Shown: positions 1-5,746 of the stretch, piece after piece | How the letters are laid out: each line of letters begins with the position of its first letter | Numbering within the stretch: position 1 is the stretch's first letter | From: Clostridia bacterium | GTDB lineage: Bacteria > Bacillota > Clostridia > Oscillospirales > Acutalibacteraceae | DNA length: 32,920 bases | Reading direction: 5' to 3' | Assembly (NCBI GenBank): GCA_017625095.1 | Contig: JAGALQ010000049.1 | Location: forward strand, 1-32,920 | Notes under the pieces: model-generated | What the model saw: only the letters and a program-made list of their open reading frames with translations | Database searches by the model: none | What the model was told of the DNA's origin: nothing | Translations under genes and position numbers: made by a program

Positions 1-105
1 ATAGCTTCCTCCCGTAACTGTTTGTTTGGTCACTTACATTTTACACTAAAGAGGCTATGGTGTCTCTATTTATTTTTTTTGTTGCACTTCATATGATAAT
101 CTGTC
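1..105 (-). mobile_element. Possible end of an insertion sequence (IS30-like) cut by the window edge
   Basis: On the minus strand this stretch carries a candidate promoter and a strong GGAGG ribosome binding site (plus positions 7-12), followed at the very edge by AT. The first codon would therefore be ATG if the next base outside is G. The segment around 79-90 (GTTGCACTTCAT on the plus strand) resembles, from memory, terminal repeats of IS30-family elements, and the short promoter-leader arrangement fits the left end of such an element. No coding sequence of a transposase is inside the window and the other terminus cannot be seen. The upstream region of an ordinary gene is an equally acceptable reading. 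Confidence 0.3.
38..66 (-). promoter_or_regulatory. Candidate sigma-A promoter toward the left edge
   Basis: On the minus strand GAGACA (plus 61-66) and TAAAAT (plus 38-43) are separated by 17 bases. Transcription would start near 31 and run off the left end of the window toward the GGAGG site at 7-12. It fits a minus-strand gene that starts just outside. Confidence 0.45.
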
Positions 106-108
106 CAC

Positions 109-126
109 CTCCCTCATCAGAGGGAG
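109..126. repeat. Short REP-like hairpin, copy 1
   Basis: A perfect 7-bp stem CTCCCTC/GAGGGAG with loop ATCA. A similar CTCCCTT/AAGGGAG stem lies at 18393-18411. At both places it sits just beyond a hairpin carrying ACCGACC/GGTCGGT at the 3' end of a minus-strand operon. This looks like a shortened version of the common clostridial dispersed repeat built on an AGGCTCCCT core. Confidence 0.5.
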
Positions 127-137
127 CCTAAAGAAAT

Positions 138-170
138 AACCGACCTTTGATCTTAAAGCAAAGGTCGGTT
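138..170. terminator. Terminator hairpin downstream of the epimerase operon
   Basis: A perfect 12-bp stem: AACCGACCTTTG at 138-149 and CAAAGGTCGGTT at 159-170, with a 9-base loop. It lies 8 bases beyond the stop of the minus-strand gene ending at 179. The minus-strand U tract is interrupted (TATTTCTTT); on the plus strand a better T run follows (TATCTTTTTT). The hairpin may therefore work in both directions. Confidence 0.65.
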
Positions 171-178
171 TATCTTTT

Positions 179-1039
179 TTATTCCGCGTATTTTTTCAGG
201 TTTGCAAGGCCTGTTTTAATTGCCCACTCGTTATCTTCAACGCCCTCAAACTCGATGCTGACGTATCCGTCATAACCGCTGCGCTTGAGAGTCTGAACAC
301 ACTGATAAACGGGCACATCGCCGTGACCGACGACAGCACCTCTGAGGTAATCACCGCCGCGTGTGCGGAAAAATCCGTCACCCGGGTCAGGGCCGTTGCC
401 GCTCTTCTTATGGAAATCCTTTGCGTGGACGTGCTTTGCATAATTTGCAACTCTGCCAACTGCAACCGCAGGCTCATCGTCGGCACACATAAAGTTGCCC
501 ATATCGACGAGCAGACCGAAATTCGGGTGAGCAACTTCGTTGACAAGCTTCTCAACCCTTACGGAATCCTGACAGAAATAGCCGTGGTTTTCAACCATTG
601 TTGCAACGCCTTTTTTCTCGGCATACTCGGTGACCTTACGGCATCCGTTTGCCAGAATCGGCAGAGCACTGTCAAAGCTCTTATACTTTGCATCTTCGCC
701 CTTAAAGCCGCCCGTTGCATCGTGACGCATACGCTTGGCGCCCAGTGCCGCCGCAACATCGACCTGACCGTAAAGTCTTTCTGCCTCTGCTTCCCAGCCT
801 TTTTCGCCAAGGAAGTCCGCACCGATTGTATAAGCTACAATCTCAATGCCTGCTTTCTCTGCCGCAGCACGCAGCACCGCCGCATATTCAAGGTCGCTCA
901 TACCGTCTGTGGGACTCAGGTCGATAAACTCAATGCCGTCAAAGCCCATCTCTTTTGCAACGTTTATCAGATCAAGCTGTGTATACTTTCCGCTGTTCAG
1001 CAGGCGCTGAAAGCTGTATGAACTGACTGAAAATTTCAT
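179..1039 (-). CDS. Sugar phosphate isomerase/epimerase, xylose-isomerase-like TIM barrel (first of a pair)
   Basis: A 286-residue protein of the AP-endonuclease-2/xylose-isomerase-like TIM-barrel family, which uses a divalent metal to isomerise or epimerise sugars, sugar phosphates or cyclitols. Candidate metal ligands stand at the expected strand ends: Glu150 (VENHG), Asp179 (VDMGNF), His205 (HVHAKD) and Glu263 (SIEFEG). The N-terminus (KFSVSSYSF, then GFDGIEF near residue 32) is typical of the family. There is no signal peptide, so it is cytoplasmic. Its ATG overlaps the TAA of the upstream gene by one base (TAATG), which suggests translational coupling and a shared pathway with that second epimerase-like protein. 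The substrate cannot be told from sequence; D-psicose 3-epimerase, inosose-type and hydroxypyruvate isomerase-type members all share this fold. Confidence 0.85.
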   Translation of the reverse strand: MKFSVSSYSFQRLLNSGKYTQLDLINVAKEMGFDGIEFIDLSPTDGMSDLEYAAVLRAAAEKAGIEIVAYTIGADFLGEKGWEAEAERLYGQVDVAAALGAKRMRHDATGGFKGEDAKYKSFDSALPILANGCRKVTEYAEKKGVATMVENHGYFCQDSVRVEKLVNEVAHPNFGLLVDMGNFMCADDEPAVAVGRVANYAKHVHAKDFHKKSGNGPDPGDGFFRTRGGDYLRGAVVGHGDVPVYQCVQTLKRSGYDGYVSIEFEGVEDNEWAIKTGLANLKKYAE

Positions 1040-1893
1040 TATCTGATATGATCCTCCAGGAATTTAACTGCCTTGCGGATATCCTCTGCAGGATTGTCGC
1101 CGACCTCACGCTCGATTGTAAGGAAACCCTTATAACCGATATCGTCAAGTGCCTTGAGATATCCATCCCACGGAACACTGCCTTCACCGAGCGGAACTTC
1201 GTCGAACGAATCGCCTGTGACGATAACGTCAACGGGTCTCTTCTTAAGGCCGTAAACGATTTCGGGATCTTCTGCAAAATTCTGAACGCCGTCCTTAGCG
1301 TGTGTATGTACGATATACTTCTGAAGGTTATATACAGCACCTACGGGATCATCACCTGTTACCATAACAAGGTTTGCGGGGTCAAGGTTGACACCGACAC
1401 CGGTTGAACCGAGTGAATCGAGGAAATCCTTGAGCACTGCAGATGTTTCGGGACCTGTTTCAATTGCGAAATGCGCACCGATTTCGTCTGCATAGCGTGA
1501 AAGCTCGTAGCAAGCCTCCTGCATAACCTTATATCTGTCGTGGTTCTTATCCTCGGGCACAACACCGATATGTGTTGTTACAACGTTTGTGCCAAGCTCC
1601 TTTGCAAGGTCGAGAATTCTCTTTGATTTCTCAATCTTCTCGGGGTTTCTGTCAGCAAAGCTGAATCCGCCGCCGCCAAGGTCACCGCAGAGAGCAGATA
1701 TAACAAGGCCGTTGCCCTCAACCAACTTCTTGAATTCGGCACGTGCAGCAGCATCAAGGTTCTCGGGAGCCATTTCGCCCCTTGTTGAGTAAACCTGAAT
1801 GCCCTGAGCACCAACCTCAGCAGCCTTCTTTACCGCATCCTTGATAGGAAGACGGAATGAGTCAATAATTACGCCGATTGAAAAATTATACAT
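1039..1893 (-). CDS. Sugar phosphate isomerase/epimerase, xylose-isomerase-like TIM barrel (second of a pair)
   Basis: A 284-residue protein of the same TIM-barrel superfamily as its neighbour but clearly diverged from it. It starts MYNFSIGVIIDSFRLP, and the likely metal ligands are Glu145 (AIETGP), Asp171 (NLDPAN), His198 (HTHAKD) and Glu261 (TIEREV). The start is supported by GAGGTG about 8 bases upstream of ATG. It lies 24 bases downstream of the DUF896 gene and overlaps the next gene by one base, so the three are probably one transcript driven from the promoter at 2492-2520. The pairing of two non-identical epimerase-fold enzymes suggests consecutive steps on one sugar or inositol-like compound. 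That is inference; no dehydrogenase or transporter lies beside them. Confidence 0.85.
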   Translation of the reverse strand: MYNFSIGVIIDSFRLPIKDAVKKAAEVGAQGIQVYSTRGEMAPENLDAAARAEFKKLVEGNGLVISALCGDLGGGGFSFADRNPEKIEKSKRILDLAKELGTNVVTTHIGVVPEDKNHDRYKVMQEACYELSRYADEIGAHFAIETGPETSAVLKDFLDSLGSTGVGVNLDPANLVMVTGDDPVGAVYNLQKYIVHTHAKDGVQNFAEDPEIVYGLKKRPVDVIVTGDSFDEVPLGEGSVPWDGYLKALDDIGYKGFLTIEREVGDNPAEDIRKAVKFLEDHIR

Positions 1894-1917
1894 TTTAAAG
1901 CACCTCTCAGTGTTAAA

Positions 1918-2130
1918 TTATTTTTTCTTTTTCTTACGCTCGAGCTTAGTTTTGTTGCCCTTTTCGTCAACAATATAAGTCACGTCAAGCTGTGAAGTAA
2001 GGCTTCTCTTGAAAGAATCAATATACCTTCTTCTCAGGTCTGCACGCTCCTCCTGCTCTTCAGGCGTCAGCTCACGCTCACGTGCAATCCTTGTCAGCTC
2101 ACTTATTCTGTCCAATTCCCACTGTTCCAT
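1918..2130 (-). CDS. DUF896 (UPF0291, YnzC-like) small protein
   Basis: A 70-residue charged protein matching the DUF896 family of small Firmicutes proteins: an N-terminal helical hairpin (DRISELTRIARERELTPEE), then LRRRYIDSFKRSL and a lysine-rich tail. The family is known from Bacillus (YnzC, with a two-helix fold) and its function is not established. Here it is the first gene of a putative three-gene unit with two epimerase-like enzymes, although elsewhere it is usually found alone, so the link may be only transcriptional. The ribosome binding site GAGGT lies 7 bases before ATG, inside the 76-bp repeat unit. A diverged second copy of the same binding site and start region lies upstream. Confidence 0.8.
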   Translation of the reverse strand: MEQWELDRISELTRIARERELTPEEQEERADLRRRYIDSFKRSLTSQLDVTYIVDEKGNKTKLERKKKKK

Positions 2131-2281
2131 TTTTAATACCTCAATAAAATCGATTTACTATTCTGAGTTGAGACACCGAGGAGAGTTTCAGCCTCTGTCT
2201 TTCCGTTTTTGATACCTCAATAAAATTGATTTACTATTTTAGATTGAGACACCGAGGAAAGTTTTTTCCTCTGTCTTTACG
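2127..2281 (-). repeat. Two tandem copies of a 76-bp leader unit including a ribosome binding site
   Basis: Positions 2127-2202 and 2203-2278 align without gaps at a period of 76 bp with about 11 differences. Read on the minus strand, each copy has an AGACA...TGTCT hairpin with inner GAGG/CCTC pairing and a GG bulge. A 5-bp stem (TCAAT or TCGAT pairing with ATTGA) follows, then TTGAGGTAT and an A-rich stretch. In the gene-proximal copy this ends in the ATG of the DUF896 gene; in the distal copy the equivalent codon is ACG. Several differences keep the pairing, for example TCAAT to TCGAT through a G-T pair. Confidence 0.85.
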
Positions 2282-2301
2282 TATTTTAAATTTCAGACAA
2301 T

Positions 2302-2451
2302 GCGATGCAATCGCAAATCATGCAAAAAATTTGCAATTCATGATTCTTTGAATCAAATCATGCCGTAAGGCAAATCATAAAATTCACCTCTAAATGATTT
2401 GCTTCGCATGATTTGGCTTTCGCCATGATTTATCGCATAGCTCCGTGATTT
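2302..2451. repeat. Ladder of complementary 7-base boxes with mini-hairpins (multi-branched cruciform element)
   Basis: On the plus strand the left half has AAATCAT at 2315, 2355 and 2372 with a variant AATTCAT at 2335. The right half has ATGATTT at 2394, 2408 and 2425 with a variant GTGATTT at 2445. Box pairs 2372/2394, 2355/2408, 2335/2425 and 2315/2445 are nested and complementary. Between boxes lie small hairpins: GCGAT/ATCGC (2302-2314), TGCAAA/TTTGCA (2321-2335), GATTC/GAATC (2342-2354), GCC-GTAA-GGC (2362-2371), GC-TTC-GC (2401-2407), GGC-TTTC-GCC (2415-2424) and ATCGC/GTGAT (2432-2449). It lies inside the predicted transcript leader of the DUF896 operon. Clostridial genomes carry dispersed repeats of this general style; I cannot name the family. 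Confidence 0.75.
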
Positions 2452-2453
2452 GA

Positions 2454-2468
2454 ATTGATTACATCAAT
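2454..2468. repeat. Small palindrome ATTGAT/ATCAAT beside the ladder element
   Basis: ATTGAT (2454-2459) and ATCAAT (2463-2468) flank TAC. It lies at the 5' end of the predicted leader, about 17-30 nt after the likely transcription start on the minus strand. With the ladder and the tandem unit it means that nearly all of the 393-base gap 2131-2523 is palindromic or repeated sequence; no open reading frame in it looks real. Confidence 0.45.
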
Positions 2469-2491
2469 CCATTTTAATATTTTCTTAAATG

Positions 2492-2520
2492 ATTTTACCA
2501 CAAGCTAAGCTCAATATCAA
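2492..2520 (-). promoter_or_regulatory. Sigma-A promoter for the DUF896-epimerase operon
   Basis: Minus strand: TTGATA (plus 2515-2520), a 17-base spacer, then TAAAAT (plus 2492-2497) preceded by TGG as an extended -10. It begins 4 bases after the stop codon of the U32 peptidase gene. The start of transcription is expected near 2485, which gives a leader of about 355 nt before the DUF896 start codon. Confidence 0.65.
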
Positions 2521-2523
2521 GGT

Positions 2524-4569
2524 TTATTCAACGCCTCTGTAATACAGACCGCGTGTAAATTCCTTTGTATCCGGTGCGGGTGCACCGCTCATATACTTTT
2601 CAAGCACCTGTTTACATTCCTCTGCGCTTTCATCCGTAAACCAGAGCAGATTAAAATCGGTAAACGCCGTTTCGTCAAGTCTGTCCGCCATATAAATCGG
2701 ACGTGAATTGAGCACCTGCGAATAGCCGTTTTCACACACAACAGGGAACTGAACGCCGAGCCTGTCTGTCAGGTGACGTTTGCCGCCGCAGTGAGCACAG
2801 TCCGCACCGTTCTTTATGGGGCAATTGCGGGTTATCATAAGCGGCAGCTTGCCGTAAACTATGAGTCCCTTTTCGCTCTTGCCGCCGACCTTTGAAGCCT
2901 GTATCAGTGTAAGCTCCGGCGAGAGGACAATTTTTTCCGCGCCGAGCTCCTCTGCCTGCGCGGCACTCAGCGAGTTGAAAACGTTGCTTCCCATACTCAG
3001 CATAATCCGCAACTGAGCCTTTTTTGCAAGGTAAACGGCATCGAGCGTTGAGCACGCCGCCCACTCTACTCCGAGCTGTTTTAAGGTGCACAGTTTTTCG
3101 AGCACTGCGTCCTCTTTTCCGAAAAATACTCTCGGTATTTCCGCCACTGTTTTTGCCGCATTTTTCTCTGCCGATTTCTGTGCCTGAGAGAGCGGAAGAA
3201 TAATCTTTTCCACATTTTCCCAAACCGCTTTTGCCTGTTCAAACTTAGAAAAACGTGCGAAAAACTGCGGGTTTTTCACTTTTTTCACATAGTTTTCCAC
3301 ATTAATTGCCCCAAAACCGTGGTTGTAAGGGCGTTTTAACTCTTCGTAGAGTTTATCAAAAGCAGCTCTGCGAAGCGCATTTATTGACGACAAAGGCAGG
3401 CTGATATTATCATCAATATCCGTTTCAATGCTGTTCACAAAGAAGGGTGTGCCGCCGCATTTTTCGAGCTGCTGGCTCACCTTTTCCTGTGTAAGAGGAA
3501 CGTTCTGTGCAGGCTGCGCCTCGACCTCACCGAGCACAAAAGCGCTCTTGCCTGCCGCCTTTGCGGAGAGGCTTGCCGTTTCGCCCTCATAGGCGCAGAA
3601 CATAAAATCAACACCTACGCGCGGCGTCTCTTTTTCATAAAGCCTTGCAAGCTCTTTGAGCACGGGTGCAGCAGCGGTAACATCATCCTTGCGGCGGATG
3701 CCGAACATATCCCTGCCAAGCTCACCCGTCAGGTAGCCGTGCGTAAAGCCCGAGCGTGAGAACACACTGCGCAGCTGATCACGCAGAACATCATCATTTT
3801 CGTTTTTAAGTGCCTTTCTGCACGCCGTAACAGCGGCAGCGACATATTCCGGGCGTTTCATTCTGCCTTCTATTTTAAACGATTTAACACCGATTTCGCG
3901 AAGCCTTTCAAGATAATCGACCGCCGAAATGTCCTTAAGGCTCAGGTCATTACCCGTGCCGTCGGGTGCGGCAAAGGGCAGGCGGCAAGGCTGGGCGCAA
4001 AGCCCTCTGTTTGCGCTGCGTGAACCGAGCATAGCGCTCATCAGGCACTGACCCGAAACACACATACAAAGCGCACCGTGAACAAACACCTCTATATCAA
4101 TAGGTGAATTTTTAACTATATATTCAATCTCATCAAGTGAAAGCTCCCTTGCGAGCACAGCGCGTGAAAATCCCATCTCCGCAAGCTGCTTTACACCTGC
4201 GAGTGTATGCACCGACATCTGTGTTGAAGCGTGCAGCGGCATTGTGGGCGCACACATTTTTGCAAGACGAAAAACGCCCATATCCTGAACGATAAGAGCG
4301 TCAACACCTGCCGCACACGCATCACGCACGGCACACTGAACCTCATTTTTAAGTTCAGCATCCGAAGCGAGCGTATTAAGCGTCAGATAAACCTTTGTGC
4401 CTCTGACGTGACAATATTCTGTTGCCGATTTAAGCTCCTCTAAACTGAAATTGCCCGCATTTCGGCGGGCATTCAGCACTTTGCCGCCGAGGTAAACAGC
4501 GTGAGCGCCACAGCGCACCGCCGCCTCGACAGCTTCATATGTTCCGGCAGGAGCTAATACCTCAACCAC
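2524..4569 (-). CDS. U32 family peptidase-like protein (RNA hydroxylation type) with extended C-terminus
   Basis: A protein of about 681 residues with the U32 signature: VEVLAPAGTYEAVEAAV at the N-terminus, then EVFVHGALCMCVSGQC near residue 161 and NRGLCAQPCR near 189. Conserved cysteines are at about 169, 171, 176, 192 and 196. Characterised relatives (RlhA, TrhP) take part in hydroxylation of rRNA or tRNA with the cysteines as likely iron-sulfur ligands, so an RNA-modification role is more likely than collagen degradation. The C-terminal half (DUF3656-like, then another LGVEWAACSTLD...CPIKNGADCAHCGGK segment) is typical of the long clostridial forms. The frame is open further upstream to 4746, but that part lies over zapA and shows no family similarity. 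I place the start at GTG 4569, overlapping the zapA stop by 8 bases (GTGGTTGA), which implies coupled translation. Confidence 0.85.
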   Translation of the reverse strand: MVEVLAPAGTYEAVEAAVRCGAHAVYLGGKVLNARRNAGNFSLEELKSATEYCHVRGTKVYLTLNTLASDAELKNEVQCAVRDACAAGVDALIVQDMGVFRLAKMCAPTMPLHASTQMSVHTLAGVKQLAEMGFSRAVLARELSLDEIEYIVKNSPIDIEVFVHGALCMCVSGQCLMSAMLGSRSANRGLCAQPCRLPFAAPDGTGNDLSLKDISAVDYLERLREIGVKSFKIEGRMKRPEYVAAAVTACRKALKNENDDVLRDQLRSVFSRSGFTHGYLTGELGRDMFGIRRKDDVTAAAPVLKELARLYEKETPRVGVDFMFCAYEGETASLSAKAAGKSAFVLGEVEAQPAQNVPLTQEKVSQQLEKCGGTPFFVNSIETDIDDNISLPLSSINALRRAAFDKLYEELKRPYNHGFGAINVENYVKKVKNPQFFARFSKFEQAKAVWENVEKIILPLSQAQKSAEKNAAKTVAEIPRVFFGKEDAVLEKLCTLKQLGVEWAACSTLDAVYLAKKAQLRIMLSMGSNVFNSLSAAQAEELGAEKIVLSPELTLIQASKVGGKSEKGLIVYGKLPLMITRNCPIKNGADCAHCGGKRHLTDRLGVQFPVVCENGYSQVLNSRPIYMADRLDETAFTDFNLLWFTDESAEECKQVLEKYMSGAPAPDTKEFTRGLYYRGVE

Positions 4570-4909
4570 CGAGCTTTGCCTGAGCGTTCTGAAGCTCTCT
4601 TGTAAGTCTTTCGACCTCACGCTTTGCAATCTCAGCATCCATCTTGGAGCGTGCGGAATCCTCAAGATATTCCTTGATCTGACCGCGGAGATTGTCTGCG
4701 CTGACCTCTGCCTTCTTGTACATATCAGCATACTCGAGAGCTGCAAGGATAGCAGCCTGTGTTACGGAAAGACGGCTGTTCTCGCGAAGTGTCTTTGTGA
4801 GAGCTGCATCAAGCTCATCGCCAAGCGCCATAACGTACTTGGGATCGTCCTCTGTTGTAATGCTGTAATCTGCACCGCAGATATTGAGTCTGACTCTGTT
4901 TTTCTCCAT
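4562..4909 (-). CDS. zapA: Cell division protein ZapA
   Basis: A 115-residue protein. The N-terminal domain (RVRLNICGADYSITTEDDPKYVMALGDELDAAL) is the ZapA fold that binds FtsZ. The C-terminal half, from about residue 60, is a long charged coiled coil (EYLEDSARSKMDAEIAKREVERLTRELQNA). ZapA cross-links FtsZ protofilaments and stabilises the Z ring. The ribosome binding site AAAGGTGA lies about 7 bases before ATG. The gene has its own near-consensus promoter at 4963-4991 and overlaps the U32 gene downstream; the zapA-U32 neighbourhood recurs in clostridia. Confidence 0.88.
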   Translation of the reverse strand: MEKNRVRLNICGADYSITTEDDPKYVMALGDELDAALTKTLRENSRLSVTQAAILAALEYADMYKKAEVSADNLRGQIKEYLEDSARSKMDAEIAKREVERLTRELQNAQAKLGG

Positions 4910-4962
4910 AATAAGTCACCTTTACTTTTTTAGTTCTGTTAAAAATATTTATACCTGAAGCC

Positions 4963-4991
4963 ATTATACATTAAAACAGCGAGATTATCAA
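4963..4991 (-). promoter_or_regulatory. Sigma-A promoter for zapA-U32
   Basis: Minus strand: TTGATA (plus 4986-4991), 17 bases, TATAAT (plus 4963-4968). The -35 box lies inside the last codons of the DUF1624 gene. Predicted transcription start is near 4956, about 47 nt before the zapA start codon. Confidence 0.7.
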
Positions 4992-5717
4992 GCCTATTAA
5001 AAATATAATCGGCCAGTGAAGTATATAAATTATAAGTGTTTTGCCGCCGACAACAGCCAAAGGCCTGCACCGCTGAGTGTACCACCACTCAGGCAGCTTA
5101 CCCGATGTTGCGAGCCTGCCGAAAAACGTGCCGGCAAAAAACACAAACACAAACGGAATAAGCGGAAAATAATCCGCCGAATAGAAACCCTGACCCGGAA
5201 AACCGAGCGGTGCCAGAAAGCCGAGGTCATACAGCGCATCGGGCAAATCAAACCCGAGTAAGCTACCCTTTTGCACAGTATACGTCAGCGCAAAGAGCAC
5301 AAGCGACACGAGTATGCCGACAGTTGTAGGCACCTTTGACAGCGGCTTTTTCAGCAGCGCATAAAGCAGCATTGACACGCTCAGCAGATGGAGCACGCCG
5401 AAATAAATCTCCGCACCCGTGATGTCAAACCGCGGCAGTATAACCGCCGTAACAAGTGTAAATCCGAGCGCAATGCCCAGCAACCTTATACCGCGCTTGA
5501 AATTGCTGCGCGACAGGTTTGACGAAATGCCCGAAATGAATATAAAAAGACAGGCAAACACAGGCTGAAGCGGCTCGAAAAAGACCTGCGCTTTTGCAAG
5601 AAACTCTATCACGAAAAAATAGCCGAGCATAAAGAACGCGTGGTAAAACACCATCAGTATTATTGACAGACCTCTTGCCTCGTCGATGAGATGTATTCTG
5701 CGACGGTCACTGCTCAA
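4971..5717 (-). CDS. DUF1624 membrane protein (heparan-alpha-glucosaminide N-acetyltransferase-like)
   Basis: A 248-residue integral membrane protein with about seven hydrophobic segments. The N-terminal motif RIHLIDEARGLSIILMVFYHAFF and the later LFIFISGISSNLSRSNFKRGIRL are the hallmarks of the DUF1624 acyltransferase-like family, related to the transmembrane enzyme HGSNAT. The bacterial members have no firmly known substrate. The start is TTG at 5717 with AGGTG about 7 bases upstream; no better in-frame start was found. It follows the ribulokinase gene by 29 bases and may be transcribed with it, though a functional link is not apparent. Confidence 0.75.
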   Translation of the reverse strand: MSSDRRRIHLIDEARGLSIILMVFYHAFFMLGYFFVIEFLAKAQVFFEPLQPVFACLFIFISGISSNLSRSNFKRGIRLLGIALGFTLVTAVILPRFDITGAEIYFGVLHLLSVSMLLYALLKKPLSKVPTTVGILVSLVLFALTYTVQKGSLLGFDLPDALYDLGFLAPLGFPGQGFYSADYFPLIPFVFVFFAGTFFGRLATSGKLPEWWYTQRCRPLAVVGGKTLIIYILHWPIIFLIGLIISLF

Positions 5718-5746
5718 ATTCCGGCACCTGCGTTTCCTTTAAAAAT

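Noticed and set aside
323-1021. A 232-codon plus-strand frame over the first epimerase gene
   Set aside because: Antisense to a well-supported gene, no motif, no ribosome binding site.
2300-2470. CRISPR-like array suggested by repeated AAATCAT boxes
   Set aside because: Boxes are only 7 bases, spacers are 7-15 bases and themselves palindromic, orientation flips in the middle, and no cas gene is present.
4570-4746. 59-codon N-terminal extension of the U32 protein
   Set aside because: It overlaps zapA, lacks U32 similarity, and the family N-terminus starts exactly at the GTG overlapping the zapA stop.
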